DNA of 64,000 bases from the NCBI RefSeq assembly GCF_014288115.1, contig NZ_JACOOK010000005.1:169319-233318 (forward strand), in the 5' to 3' direction. Shown here piece after piece: positions 1 to 9,140 of this stretch. A program made the translations under genes and the position numbers. Source of the stretch: Alistipes_A hominis. Lineage in GTDB: Bacteria; Bacteroidota; Bacteroidia; Bacteroidales; Rikenellaceae. How positions within the stretch are numbered: the stretch's first letter is position 1; each line of letters starts with the position of its first letter. The notes below the pieces were generated by a model. It made no database searches. It was given only the letters and a program-made list of their open reading frames with translations, and was not told the origin of the DNA.

Positions 1-251
1 TCGGGCCCGATCCGGCGCACCGCTTCCGGCAGGCAGACCTGTTCCCAAAGCGGATAGAGCGGAGCGTTTACCGTCACGATATGCATATTCTCGCTCTCCT
101 CGAGGCAGCGGTCTTCGCCCGCGTTGACGAGGATGAAATATTCGTTTTCACGATCTATCTTCTGCAATTCCCGGATCACTTCCAGCGCGACGAAATCCAT
201 CCCATGCTTATTCACGCGGAAAATGCGCTGGGCTTCGATAGCTATTTTCAT
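1..251 (-). CDS. Glycosyltransferase family 4, N-terminal fragment (cut by window edge)
   Basis: The 83 codons from the ATG at 249-251 to the window edge begin MKIAIEAQRIFR and continue with the alternating beta/alpha pattern of the N-terminal Rossmann domain of GT4 (glycosyl transferases group 1) enzymes, including the segment EYFILVNAGED. The C-terminal nucleotide-sugar-binding half lies outside the window, so donor and acceptor cannot be inferred. It lies 13 bp downstream of the acyltransferase-3 gene on the same strand and probably continues the polysaccharide locus leftwards. The family call rests only on the N-terminus. Confidence 0.72.
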   Translation of the reverse strand, partial: MKIAIEAQRIFRVNKHGMDFVALEVIRELQKIDRENEYFILVNAGEDRCLEESENMHIVTVNAPLYPLWEQVCLPEAVRRIGP

Positions 252-264
252 GGTATTGTACCGA

Positions 265-1440
265 TTAATTCACATTCAGTTTCCCTGCAAATCCGTTTGC
301 AGCTCTCAGCCGGACGTTCCGCTTCCTGGCGATACAGGGCCGTTCCACGACCCAGTAAAACACCGAAGCGACCAGAATCGTCAGCGGGAAGAAAACCAGA
401 GCATGCGTAAAATAGTTCGCCACGTAACTTTCCGACCACATCAGATGCTGTCCGAATACTTTGCCGAACAAGTAGAACATCGGATAGTGCAACAAATAGA
501 ACGAATAGCTCATGCCGCCCAGGACATAAACGGCCTTATGGGTCAGCATCCGGTTCAGCAAACGGCTTTTGAATACGGCGACCAGGAAAACGAAACAGCA
601 GACCGTAAAGGCAGTGCGGTTCGGGGCGTAGGTCGTCCACAACATACCGAAAAAGACGGCCGCAGCGACCGCATCCCATACGTATGACTTCCGAAGCAGG
701 AAATCATTATGACGCAAATAGATAAAAGCCAGCAGAAACCCGGAAAGGAACAGCGGCAGGAATACGAACACCGTCCGGTCGAGATGCAACCGCGCGATAT
801 CGTCCAGGAACAAAGCCCGTACGACGATGGCCGCCGCCGCGAGTCCCAGCAGTTTCACCAGCATGAGCGAATGGTTCGAAAATATAAAACCGATCAGAAA
901 AGGCGCGATCAGATAGAACTGCACTTCCGCCTCCAGGCTCCAGGTGACCGGATTGAACGGAGCCCATGCCCCGTAAATCAGCGTATGCACATAAGCCACG
1001 GCGCTGAACAGGTGCGGGGATTCGCCGGCCAGCGACAAACGGTTGGCTACGACATAAAGCGTATAAAATATCACGCAAGAGAGCAGGAACGGCCAGCCGA
1101 TCCGGGAAAACCGACGCCGGTAATAAACCTTTAGCTCCGTTTTTTTTTCGTGATACATGTAATGCCGCAGAAAAGGCAAGGAGATCACGAAACCGCTGAT
1201 GGCAAAAAAGATCTCGACCCCGAACCCGAACCGGTTGATAAACCAGTCCCATGAAAAAAAGTCCGAAATCCCGGCGTTGAAGTTCCGGCCGACGCTCCGG
1301 CTGACATAATTATTCAAATGCAGCATGAATACCGTCAGGATGGCCAGAAAACGCAGACCGTCGATCTCCTTGATAAACAATTTCGGATCGACGGGGCGCT
1401 TGATTTTCTCCAGGATGGACTGTTTCCCTTTATTCTGCAT
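265..1440 (-). CDS. Acyltransferase family 3 membrane protein
   Basis: A 391-residue polytopic membrane protein of the acyltransferase-3 (OafA/WecH-like) family. The N-terminus carries the family motif EIDGLRFLAI (about residues 25-34), followed by a conserved His in the first membrane helix, and about ten hydrophobic segments follow. Members usually transfer acetyl or other acyl groups from the cytoplasm to cell-surface sugars, so O-acylation of the polysaccharide made by the neighbouring genes is a reasonable inference. I chose the ATG at 1440. An in-frame GTG at 1488 adds 16 residues and directly abuts a GGAGGG, which is too close to be a normal ribosome binding site. The gene probably forms an operon with the downstream glycosyltransferase. 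Confidence 0.85.
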   Translation of the reverse strand: MQNKGKQSILEKIKRPVDPKLFIKEIDGLRFLAILTVFMLHLNNYVSRSVGRNFNAGISDFFSWDWFINRFGFGVEIFFAISGFVISLPFLRHYMYHEKKTELKVYYRRRFSRIGWPFLLSCVIFYTLYVVANRLSLAGESPHLFSAVAYVHTLIYGAWAPFNPVTWSLEAEVQFYLIAPFLIGFIFSNHSLMLVKLLGLAAAAIVVRALFLDDIARLHLDRTVFVFLPLFLSGFLLAFIYLRHNDFLLRKSYVWDAVAAAVFFGMLWTTYAPNRTAFTVCCFVFLVAVFKSRLLNRMLTHKAVYVLGGMSYSFYLLHYPMFYLFGKVFGQHLMWSESYVANYFTHALVFFPLTILVASVFYWVVERPCIARKRNVRLRAANGFAGKLNVN

Positions 1441-1742
1441 AAATATCTGACAGACAGCATTTAACGACACCGGTTTCGCTCGACGCACCCCTCCGATAAC
1501 CGATTGTCAAAATAAACACATTATCCCGGATATTCCAAGCCGTTTGCAGCATTTATTTATCGGAGCGTACGAATATCCGGCAACAGAAATACCCTATTTA
1601 CCGCGTGTGCGGAAAACCGCGGCGACCGAAACGGAATAAATCCGGCTTAAATTTCGCGCTCCCCCTCCGAAAATCGCTAAAAACACTATATTTGCGATTC
1701 ATTCATCGCCGCGCCATGGGGAAAAAAGCCGTCGGAACATTT
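1441..1742. other. Divergent intergenic region with one recognisable promoter
   Basis: This roughly 300-bp stretch separates the minus-strand acyltransferase from the plus-strand endonuclease/exonuclease/phosphatase gene. It contains the plus-strand -7 box at 1687-1694. I found no exact TAnnTTTG box on the minus strand and no convincing small gene, although either neighbour could start slightly upstream of the ATG chosen here. Confidence 0.5.
1687..1694 (+). promoter_or_regulatory. Bacteroidetes -7 promoter box for the endonuclease/exonuclease/phosphatase gene
   Basis: TATATTTG matches the Bacteroidetes -7 consensus TAnnTTTG. It lies about 50 bp before the ATG at 1743 and 22 bp before an alternative ATG at 1716. 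No clear TTTG -33 box is present 19-20 bp upstream. Confidence 0.55.
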
Positions 1743-2783
1743 ATGAAACTGACCTTCAATCTGGTCATCTGCCTGGTATCGCTGATTACGATGGCCGGAT
1801 ATTTCGTACCGTACGCCGACCCGGCCGTTTACCCGTCGATGCCGTTTTTGGGTCTGGCGATCCCCGCCCTGCTGATCCTCTGCGCGCTGTTCATTATCTG
1901 GCTGATCTTCAAACGACAATTCATATGGCTGCTGTTCCCCATTCTGGCGATCGCAGCGAACTACCGGTATCTGAACGGTATGTTCCAGTACTCGCCCCCG
2001 GCGTCCGCCGCAGGCAAAACGATGAAAATTATGACGCTGAATGCGGGAGCCGTCCATCAAGAAGTGCGTCTGATTCTGGACGACATCCTGTTGCATGCCC
2101 GCGAGGAGGAAGTTGATATCATCTGTTTTCAGGAATTCAACGGCATCCGGGGGATGCCCGGTCTGGATTCTCTGTTCGGCGCTTACCCGTACCGGAGCGA
2201 ACCGGACAGAGGCGACGGTAAACTGCTCCTGGCCGTATTCAGCAAATATCCGATCACGGACTGGCAGATAATCCCGTTCGAGAATAGCTGCAACGACGGC
2301 TTGTGGTGCGACCTTTCGATCGACGGCCGACCCGTCCGAATCGTAAACGTGCACATGCAGACGACCAGCATCACGCAGAGCCGGGCGCTCATCGAGGGCA
2401 TCAAGGAGAATTACGTCATCGGAGACCTGCACGGCGTCAACCAGCTGCAAAACACCATACAAAGCAATTTCGTGAAACGAGCCGAGCAGGCCCGCCAGGT
2501 ACATGCCATCGTACAATCGACCCGCTCCCCGCTGATCCTCTGCGGCGACTTCAACGACACGCCGGTATCCTATACCTACCAAACAATCCGGGGAGACCTG
2601 CTGAAAGACGGTTTCAAAAGTTGCGGAAACGGGTACGGATATACGTTCCACGGCTTTTTCGACCTGCTGCGCATCGACTTCATCCTATACTCTCAGGGAA
2701 TCCATCCGGTCAGCTACTATTCGCTGCCGCAGGAATGGAGCGACCACAATCCCGTTTTCATGGGATTTACGCTCGCCGAATAG
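1743..2783 (+). CDS. Membrane-anchored endonuclease/exonuclease/phosphatase family protein
   Basis: This 346-residue protein has a hydrophobic N-terminal third with about three membrane helices, then an EEP-superfamily domain (exonuclease III/inositol phosphatase fold). The catalytic landmarks are present: TLNAG, ICFQEFNG (metal-binding Glu), CGDFND (Asp/Asn pair) and the terminal SDHNPV (catalytic Asp-His). The substrate is unknown; family members cleave nucleic acids or phosphoesters. The start is MKLTF at 1743; ATG 1716 is the alternative. It is transcribed against the surrounding polysaccharide operon from its own promoter box, so a role in polysaccharide synthesis is not implied. Confidence 0.85.
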   Translation: MKLTFNLVICLVSLITMAGYFVPYADPAVYPSMPFLGLAIPALLILCALFIIWLIFKRQFIWLLFPILAIAANYRYLNGMFQYSPPASAAGKTMKIMTLNAGAVHQEVRLILDDILLHAREEEVDIICFQEFNGIRGMPGLDSLFGAYPYRSEPDRGDGKLLLAVFSKYPITDWQIIPFENSCNDGLWCDLSIDGRPVRIVNVHMQTTSITQSRALIEGIKENYVIGDLHGVNQLQNTIQSNFVKRAEQARQVHAIVQSTRSPLILCGDFNDTPVSYTYQTIRGDLLKDGFKSCGNGYGYTFHGFFDLLRIDFILYSQGIHPVSYYSLPQEWSDHNPVFMGFTLAE

Positions 2784-2958
2784 CGCCGCCGCACGGGTTC
2801 GGTCATTCGAAACGGATTTAAATTCCGAACCGGCACTCCGCGGAGGAGACACTTTCCGCACCATTTCCGGCGTCCGTTTGTTCAGGAAAAACGCACGTAA
2901 GGTTCACCTGATCTCATAACCTATCGAATCCACTATAATTCGGTTCCCATCCAGCCTT

Positions 2959-3807
2959 TCAGCGGACAAGGTTCGACTCGTCGTCCCGGTAACGATCCTT
3001 TTTCGTAAAATAACTTCCCATACCCTTGAGATACTTGACAATCCGCACCCGGAAACTGTTCAGGAACGAACCGTCGGCGCCGACCGTCCCGTAACCGGTC
3101 ACCGCACGGGCTTTCCGGCTGCGTACGAAACCGATCCTGCCGTATTGCTTTAAGCCCAATGCCATCGACCCATCCTCGCCTCGGATAATATCCACCCGGT
3201 ATCCCACTTTCCGGCCGTAGTCGGCATTGTAGGCGAACACCAACCCCCGGACGCTCAGTTCCGGCCGTTTGAACGACTGCATCCACAGGTGCGTATCGCG
3301 CATAAACTCGTAAATTTTAAGGCCCAGCCACGGGTGACCTTCGTCCGGCATGTAACTCCACAGCGACGAAACGGCGACGATCCCCGGTCTTTGCAACGCA
3401 TCCGCCATCGCCTGCACATACCCCGGCGGATACATCGTGTCGGAATCGATGCAAATGTAATATTTCCCTTGGGCATATTGTAGTCCGCACCGGCGGGCAT
3501 ATCCGCAACTATGTTGCAGTTCGGTATGATACGGAATTCCGGACGCTTCGAAAACATCCGCCGTGCGGTCGGCCGAATCGTTATTCACGCCGATGATCTC
3601 CATCGGATATTCGCACACGCTTTCCGAAAGCGACCACAGGCATGCCGGCAGGTGCTTCTCTTCGTTATAGGCGATCACCACGACCGAAACCAGCGGCTCG
3701 TCGCTCTGCAATGTCCGAAGCCGGTTGCGGATTCCGTCCATAACCTCGGCAGGCACACCCGCGTACGGTTTTCCGTAAACGGACAGATATTTTTCGTACC
3801 ATTTCAT
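2959..3807 (-). CDS. Glycosyltransferase family 2
   Basis: A 282-residue GT-A fold enzyme. The N-terminal nucleotide-binding motif SVVVIAYNEEKHL (about residues 41-53) and the DSD metal motif in CIDSDTMYPPGY are clear. It should transfer a sugar from a nucleotide donor to the growing lipid-linked repeat unit; specificity cannot be read from sequence. It is the last gene of the tightly packed minus-strand polysaccharide operon, 17 bp after the GT4 gene. No rho-independent terminator is obvious in the 175 bp before the convergent gene. Confidence 0.9.
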   Translation of the reverse strand: MKWYEKYLSVYGKPYAGVPAEVMDGIRNRLRTLQSDEPLVSVVVIAYNEEKHLPACLWSLSESVCEYPMEIIGVNNDSADRTADVFEASGIPYHTELQHSCGYARRCGLQYAQGKYYICIDSDTMYPPGYVQAMADALQRPGIVAVSSLWSYMPDEGHPWLGLKIYEFMRDTHLWMQSFKRPELSVRGLVFAYNADYGRKVGYRVDIIRGEDGSMALGLKQYGRIGFVRSRKARAVTGYGTVGADGSFLNSFRVRIVKYLKGMGSYFTKKDRYRDDESNLVR

Positions 3808-3824
3808 ATTTCCGGCATGATCCT

Positions 3825-4976
3825 TTACGAAGTCACCTCATCGAAAAGCTGTCTCCATTGCTGCATAATGGTGTCGATATCGAACCGCCGCACATGTTCC
3901 CTCGCCCGGCTCCCCATCCGTTTGCGCAGTTCGTCCCGTTCGATCAACAGGCATATCTTTTCGGCCAGGTCCTCCACATCCCCGTTTTTCGCCAGCAGTC
4001 CGTCCTCGCCGTCACGGATAATATCCTTCGGCCCGCAGGGACAGGCGAACGCAACCGGAGGTACTCCGCAGGCCATCGCTTCGGCCACGACCAGCCCGAA
4101 CCCTTCGAAACGCGAAGAAAGCACAAAAACGGAACTTTCGCAAAACCTACCGACCACATCGTCGGTAACGCCTTCCAAACGGCAGGTTCGCCGTAATCCG
4201 GCCTCTTCGACCATCCGCGCATAAATCGTCGGATCCCCTCCCCCGTAAATTCGCAACGTCCAGTCCGGATGACGGACCGCCACCCGTTTCCACGCTTCGA
4301 TCAAAAGGTCGAATCCCTTCTGCCACGTATAACGGCCGACGGCAATCGCCTGTTTGGCCGTACACGGAGAAACACGGTCCGGTCCCGGATAGAACGGCAA
4401 CGGATTGTGGATCGTCGTGACATTATCCAACTCCGTCCACAGCGCCTCGTCTTCGCGGGTCAGCACCACGAATTTTTTCAATTTTTTCAACTCCCGGATC
4501 AACTGCGCGTTCCAGTATTTTTTGACCGCATCCCGGACGAAACCGGGAAGCATCCGGTTATTGAAGTCGCGGTAATTGGAACGGTTGAAGTGGATCTCCC
4601 CGATTTTCACGCTGCCGTCCGGAACGGTATTCAGGAAATTGATGTCCCGGCGCAACAACGAAACCGTAATATCCGGCTTCAACTCGCATAACGTCGAGGT
4701 CAGCATTTTTTTGAACTTCCGCAGTCGCTTCCGGTAATAAACCAGCCGCCGATGCAACGGCAAACCGTACATCCGGTCGAAGTTCAAATCGAAATTGATC
4801 GTTTTGACCTTCGGCGAAAGTGGATAATAGAACGGCTTGTCCTTCTCTTCGGTCAGGATCACCGTCACGTCGTAACCGAACTCGTCGGCCAGGTAGTTGG
4901 CCTTGAGCGTCAGTACCCGTTCCATGCCGCTCGGAAAATGGAGCCCGGGAATCAGATATACGATTTTTTTTGCCAT
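3825..4976 (-). CDS. Glycosyltransferase family 4
   Basis: A 383-residue retaining GT-B enzyme. The N-terminal domain begins with a Rossmann segment and a glycine-rich stretch (LIPGLHFPSGMERV). The C-terminal half carries the donor-site motif GRYTWQKGFDLLIEAW and the EX7E signature in SRFEGFGLVVAEAMACG. Its start codon directly follows the stop codon of the upstream glycosyltransferase, consistent with translational coupling. A cytoplasmic role in repeat-unit assembly is inferred from context. Confidence 0.92.
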   Translation of the reverse strand: MAKKIVYLIPGLHFPSGMERVLTLKANYLADEFGYDVTVILTEEKDKPFYYPLSPKVKTINFDLNFDRMYGLPLHRRLVYYRKRLRKFKKMLTSTLCELKPDITVSLLRRDINFLNTVPDGSVKIGEIHFNRSNYRDFNNRMLPGFVRDAVKKYWNAQLIRELKKLKKFVVLTREDEALWTELDNVTTIHNPLPFYPGPDRVSPCTAKQAIAVGRYTWQKGFDLLIEAWKRVAVRHPDWTLRIYGGGDPTIYARMVEEAGLRRTCRLEGVTDDVVGRFCESSVFVLSSRFEGFGLVVAEAMACGVPPVAFACPCGPKDIIRDGEDGLLAKNGDVEDLAEKICLLIERDELRKRMGSRAREHVRRFDIDTIMQQWRQLFDEVTS

Positions 4977-6107
4977 TTATGCCGTCTTTAACGATTCGTC
5001 GAGCACTTTGCGCATCTGATTCTCCCACGAAAGAAACCGCACGGACTCCCGGATCTCCGCGGCAGAGAAACGGCGTCCGGAACAAAAGGCCACCAATGCG
5101 CCGACGTCCAGCGGCGACTCGTCGGCCGGCGCTTTCAACACATAAGGCATCCGCTCGAAATCGCTGTCGCACTCGGAATAAACGAACGGGATTCCCCGAA
5201 CCGCATACTCCCTGTTCTTCAAAGTTTTGATATATGAAATTCCGCTACGATGCCGCCCGAGACTGCCGACGGCCATATCGGCCCGGTCGAACTCCCGATC
5301 CAGCGCTTCTCCGAACAGCGGGCCGGTAAAACGCACCCATCGTTCCAATCCGTTCTGCCGAACGGTCCGGCGCAGTTCGTCGAGCGTCTCGGCCCGGCCG
5401 CGGCCCACAATGCTCAGGTACACGTCGGCCGGGCGCTGTTTGCAGGCATAATAAGCCGCCATCCCCCGTACCAAACGGTCGAACCCATGCCAGAAACTGA
5501 TATCGGCTACTGCAATCAGATGCACTTCGCCGCGAACCGGATCGTGTTCCCGGCGGACCGGAATGCGTTCGAAACTGACCCCGTTGGATATGCGGATCGT
5601 CCGCTGTCCGAAAATCGAGCTTAGATCACTGAATGTCACCACAGCGCGTAATTGGCGGGCCAGCGCGCGCCGGTAAATACGGTCGATCGCCAGTTCCGTT
5701 TTTTCTTTCAGCCCCAGCGTCCGGTACTCCTGATCGTAGGGATAAGTCGGAATTTCCATCACCATCGCGATGCCGGCCCGGCGTACACGCCGGGCCATCC
5801 GAATCGTAAACGGATTGGCGTTATGATCGGAACGCATGTAAACGAAATCGAAACCGTCCTCTACGATGTAACGGGCGAGCGAACCGTAACGCCATCTTTT
5901 TTTTAATTTCCCGACGATCCCGGCGCCGAGATCCTCCACGACCCGGTCGCCGCCCATGCGTTTCCAGCGTCCCCGTTCGTCCACAGCGAGCGAACCGAGC
6001 TCGACCTGATGACCGAGTATCCGCAACGCCTCGATCTGATAGCCGATCTTCTTACTGATTCCGTTGAACGCATCGAAACCGTGGAATACGAGGAACAGGA
6101 TTTTCAT
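4977..6107 (-). CDS. Glycosyltransferase, GT4-like
   Basis: A 376-residue protein beginning MKILFLVFHGFDAF, with a glycine/isoleucine/serine-rich loop (NGISKKIGYQ) typical of the N-terminal domain of group-1 glycosyltransferases, and a SNGVSFERIP segment that matches the interdomain region of the family. The C-terminal EX7E motif is poorly conserved (SGISYIKTLKNREYA in its place), so the activity is less certain than for its neighbour. It overlaps the flippase gene by 4 bp (ATGA). Confidence 0.8.
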   Translation of the reverse strand: MKILFLVFHGFDAFNGISKKIGYQIEALRILGHQVELGSLAVDERGRWKRMGGDRVVEDLGAGIVGKLKKRWRYGSLARYIVEDGFDFVYMRSDHNANPFTIRMARRVRRAGIAMVMEIPTYPYDQEYRTLGLKEKTELAIDRIYRRALARQLRAVVTFSDLSSIFGQRTIRISNGVSFERIPVRREHDPVRGEVHLIAVADISFWHGFDRLVRGMAAYYACKQRPADVYLSIVGRGRAETLDELRRTVRQNGLERWVRFTGPLFGEALDREFDRADMAVGSLGRHRSGISYIKTLKNREYAVRGIPFVYSECDSDFERMPYVLKAPADESPLDVGALVAFCSGRRFSAAEIRESVRFLSWENQMRKVLDESLKTA

Positions 6108-7552
6108 GACGGATTACCTTTACGTTTGAGTTTGGCCAAAATATCATATTCCCCGCTAACCTGCAGGTATACAAACAAAGTTAGTAAAAAAACGGCCCCT
6201 TTCGCCAGGATGCCGACAAGTTCCGGAGAATCTTTCGTCAGGGCCGTCGTCGCTCCCAGCAACAGCACGAGTATCCCGCTTACCGCCAGCGGCGAAACGA
6301 GCTGTCGGCAGAACCCCGACAGGCGGCTTTTCGCGAACGTCACCCGGTACATCATCCAGTAACACTGCACGAAATTGATCGTAAACGTCACGCAAATGCA
6401 CCATGCGACCGCCTCCAACGATCGAAAAACGAAAATCCCGACCAGAATGCCAGCCACGTTGAGCGTCGCCGAAAACGCCCCGCTGACAAAAAGGCTCCGC
6501 GTATCGTTAGCCGCCTGGAAAATCCCGCCGGACGACGCCAGCACGATCTGTACGCCGACCGAAAGAGACAGAATCCGGAAGACCGGCACCGACGGCATCC
6601 ACTGCGATCCGAAAATAATCAGCACGACTTCCTGAGCGGCGAACCACAGAAAAACCGACAGCGGGAAACCGATGAAAGCCAGCAAGCGGACAATCTTCTC
6701 ATACGACGTGCGCACCCGCTGCAAATCGTGCTGGAACTCTGAAAATACCGGATGCATGACCGGACTGATCACATGCGTGATGTTTTGCAGCGGCAGCATC
6801 ATCAGTCGGTACGATTTCTCGTAATACCCCAACGGAGTCATCCCCATACACTTACCGATCAGCAGTTTGTCCAGGTTCCGGCTGAAATAGTTGATCGCGT
6901 TGAACAGGAACTGGTAAGCCGAAAAACTGAATATCTTCCGGATCGCATCCAGCCCGAAGGTCGGCCGCAGCCGCTGCGGGTAGGCCCGGTACGAAAGGAC
7001 GAACAGCAGGACGCTCGACAGAATCGGATTGACGATCAGCGCGTACAAACCGGCGCCGCACAGCGCCGCTACGATCGAAACCGCTCCGCCTCCGACCTGA
7101 ACGACCAGATTCCGCACAGCCAGGAAACGGAAACGTTTCGCCTTGTGCAGCAGAGCGTTTGGCACGATATTGACCGAAGCGAACAGCAGGTTGACCGACA
7201 GCCACTGACACAGGCTTTTCAGGATACTTTTTTCATAATACGCGGCAATCGGCCACGATGCGGCGAAAAACAGTACGGCCAACAACACGCCCGTCCACAC
7301 CGTGAACGAGTAAATCTTCGACAGATCTCCGTCGGTCAGGATCTTGTTCTGTATCACGGCAGCCCCGACTCCCAGATCGCTGAATATGCCGAAAAAACTG
7401 ATAATTACGGTCGCCACCGCTACGACACCGAAATCCTCCGGCGGAATCAGGCGCGCCAGTACGCCGGCGATCACCAGCGAGACGATCAGGCCCGAATACC
7501 GGGCGACCGCCGTATAGAATACCCCCGAAAACAAATCTTTCTTTAGCGACAT
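6104..7552 (-). CDS. Wzx-like lipopolysaccharide/exopolysaccharide flippase (MOP family)
   Basis: A 482-residue polytopic membrane protein with roughly 12-14 hydrophobic segments. The N-terminus (GVFYTAVARYSGLIVSLVIA) and the central LDKLLIGKCMG segment are typical of the polysaccharide-biosynthesis/MOP flippase family. It should move the undecaprenyl-linked repeat unit from the cytoplasmic to the periplasmic face of the inner membrane for the Wzy-like protein encoded upstream. Together with Wzz- and Wzy-like genes it identifies a Wzx/Wzy-dependent pathway. Confidence 0.93.
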   Translation of the reverse strand: MSLKKDLFSGVFYTAVARYSGLIVSLVIAGVLARLIPPEDFGVVAVATVIISFFGIFSDLGVGAAVIQNKILTDGDLSKIYSFTVWTGVLLAVLFFAASWPIAAYYEKSILKSLCQWLSVNLLFASVNIVPNALLHKAKRFRFLAVRNLVVQVGGGAVSIVAALCGAGLYALIVNPILSSVLLFVLSYRAYPQRLRPTFGLDAIRKIFSFSAYQFLFNAINYFSRNLDKLLIGKCMGMTPLGYYEKSYRLMMLPLQNITHVISPVMHPVFSEFQHDLQRVRTSYEKIVRLLAFIGFPLSVFLWFAAQEVVLIIFGSQWMPSVPVFRILSLSVGVQIVLASSGGIFQAANDTRSLFVSGAFSATLNVAGILVGIFVFRSLEAVAWCICVTFTINFVQCYWMMYRVTFAKSRLSGFCRQLVSPLAVSGILVLLLGATTALTKDSPELVGILAKGAVFLLTLFVYLQVSGEYDILAKLKRKGNPS

Positions 7553-7564
7553 GCCCCGTTCCCT

Positions 7565-8497
7565 TCAGCGTTTGAACAAAAATACGAATAAGGTTCTCAC
7601 TTTCACGTAACCGAAATAGGGAAACCCGGCCCGGACGACCCGCCATTTGTCACGCAGCGGCAGCGCATGGGCTTTCCAGATCACCGGATCGACGATATAG
7701 GAGAACCACAGCCCGACCAACCGCTTGTCGCCCGGATGCGAGCGTTTCCAAAAGCGCATCTCACGGAACGCCGTGAAATACCCCTCCATATTGCGCCGGG
7801 AAATCCGGTTCGTCATAATCGAACCCTCGCGGACCCGACGCTTGAAAAAAGCGCGCTCGATACAGCCGACTCGCGCGGCATACAGATACAGCATCGGCGT
7901 ATAAAGTTCGTCCTCGTGCAGCATGTCCGGGTAAAAACGGAGTCCGGATTCCCGCAGCAGACCGAGACGAACGAAACTCAAACAGGCCGAAGGCAGGTAA
8001 CGCCCTTCGCGCAGCAACAGAGCCAGCAGCTCCCGGCCATCGTAGACACGATCCCGCATTCCCTGCGTTCGTTCGTACCGGATCCCCGGAATATCCGCCC
8101 CTTCGTCGGAAAACGCCTCTGCGTCGAAAATCACGAAATCGAGACGCTGTTCCGTACATTTCCGATAACATGTCTCCAAAGCGTCTTTCTCCAGCAGGTC
8201 GTCGCTGTCCATAAAATAAACGAACTCGCCGGAGGCCCGTGCGATCCCGGCATTCCGCGCCAGGGACAATCCCCGGTTCGGTTGCGAAACGAGAACGATC
8301 CGGCCGTCCTCGTCCGCGGCCCGGCGGACGATCTCCGCACTGCAATCCGTCGAACCGTCGTCGATCACGATGATCTCGATTTCGCAACAAGTTTGATTCC
8401 GGATGCTCTGCAACGTAGCCTCCAGATACTTTTCCGTATTATAAACCGGAATCACGACGCTCACTTTCGGCTTACCTTTCTCCATTTCGTTTTCCAT
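7565..8497 (-). CDS. Glycosyltransferase family 2
   Basis: A 310-residue GT2 enzyme starting MENEMEKGKPK. The motif VSVVIPVYNTEKYL and the DDGSTD and DSDD (YFMDSDDLLE) motifs are intact in the first 100 residues. The open frame extends further upstream, but that part lies over the acetyltransferase gene and reads as an arginine-rich shadow. The ATG at 8497 leaves a 26-bp gap after the preceding stop; ATG 8485 is an alternative. Donor and acceptor are unknown. Confidence 0.92.
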   Translation of the reverse strand: MENEMEKGKPKVSVVIPVYNTEKYLEATLQSIRNQTCCEIEIIVIDDGSTDCSAEIVRRAADEDGRIVLVSQPNRGLSLARNAGIARASGEFVYFMDSDDLLEKDALETCYRKCTEQRLDFVIFDAEAFSDEGADIPGIRYERTQGMRDRVYDGRELLALLLREGRYLPSACLSFVRLGLLRESGLRFYPDMLHEDELYTPMLYLYAARVGCIERAFFKRRVREGSIMTNRISRRNMEGYFTAFREMRFWKRSHPGDKRLVGLWFSYIVDPVIWKAHALPLRDKWRVVRAGFPYFGYVKVRTLFVFLFKR

Positions 8498-8523
8498 TCC
8501 GAACGGATCCACAGGCCCTTCGG

Positions 8524-9135
8524 TCAATTTTTTTTCCACAAACCGGCCTCCCGGTCGTAATACTTTACGATCCGCGCCGGATTTCCGGCCGCCACACAAC
8601 ACTCCGGGACGTTTTTCGTCACAACGGCACCGGCTGCAACGACGCTGTGAGAACCGATACTGACCCCGGCCAGAATCACGGCGTTGGCTCCGATCCATAC
8701 GTCGTCGGCGATCACGACTTCCGACGTCGAAACGCCCTGCGCCGCAATCGGAGCGCAAATATTTTCGAAATTATGATTCAGCCCCGACACGGTAATTCCT
8801 TGGGCCAGATTGACGTCGTCGCCGATACGCACCGGCCCGATGATCGTATTGCCCAGTCCGATGCGGCTCCGGTCGCCGATACGCACCGCGCCGACCGCAT
8901 TGTTGACCGTACTGAAATCCTCGATCACCGAACGCGCGCCGAGCGAAAACGGATTGAACGGAACGATATCCAACCGCGCGTTGCGGCAGACGACCGAGCC
9001 TTTCCCGCGTTCGGTATAAAACCGCCGGAACAGGCGCAACCATCCCCGCGGCCGAGTTTTGACCGGATGCACCATCGCATTCAGCAGGCGGCGCTTAAGC
9101 TCCGGATTCTGCTTTATTTTCTCTTTCAAACTCAT
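8524..9135 (-). CDS. Hexapeptide-repeat acyltransferase (serine/sugar O-acetyltransferase type)
   Basis: A 203-residue left-handed beta-helix acyltransferase. From about residue 60 it shows imperfect hexapeptide repeats (IGDRSRIG, IGDDVNLAQG, IADDVWIGANAVILAG) and ends with the family signature VVAAGAVVTKNVPECCVAAGNPARIVK. Related enzymes O-acetylate sugar residues of capsules and LPS using acetyl-CoA. Lying between two glycosyltransferase genes 5 and 26 bp away, it probably acetylates a sugar of this polysaccharide. Confidence 0.9.
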   Translation of the reverse strand: MSLKEKIKQNPELKRRLLNAMVHPVKTRPRGWLRLFRRFYTERGKGSVVCRNARLDIVPFNPFSLGARSVIEDFSTVNNAVGAVRIGDRSRIGLGNTIIGPVRIGDDVNLAQGITVSGLNHNFENICAPIAAQGVSTSEVVIADDVWIGANAVILAGVSIGSHSVVAAGAVVTKNVPECCVAAGNPARIVKYYDREAGLWKKN

Positions 9136-9140
9136 AATAA

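Noticed and set aside
2796..2831. Inverted repeat GGTTCGG ... CCGAACC between convergent genes
   Set aside because: Seven bp with a 22-nt loop and no T-run; not convincing as a terminator.
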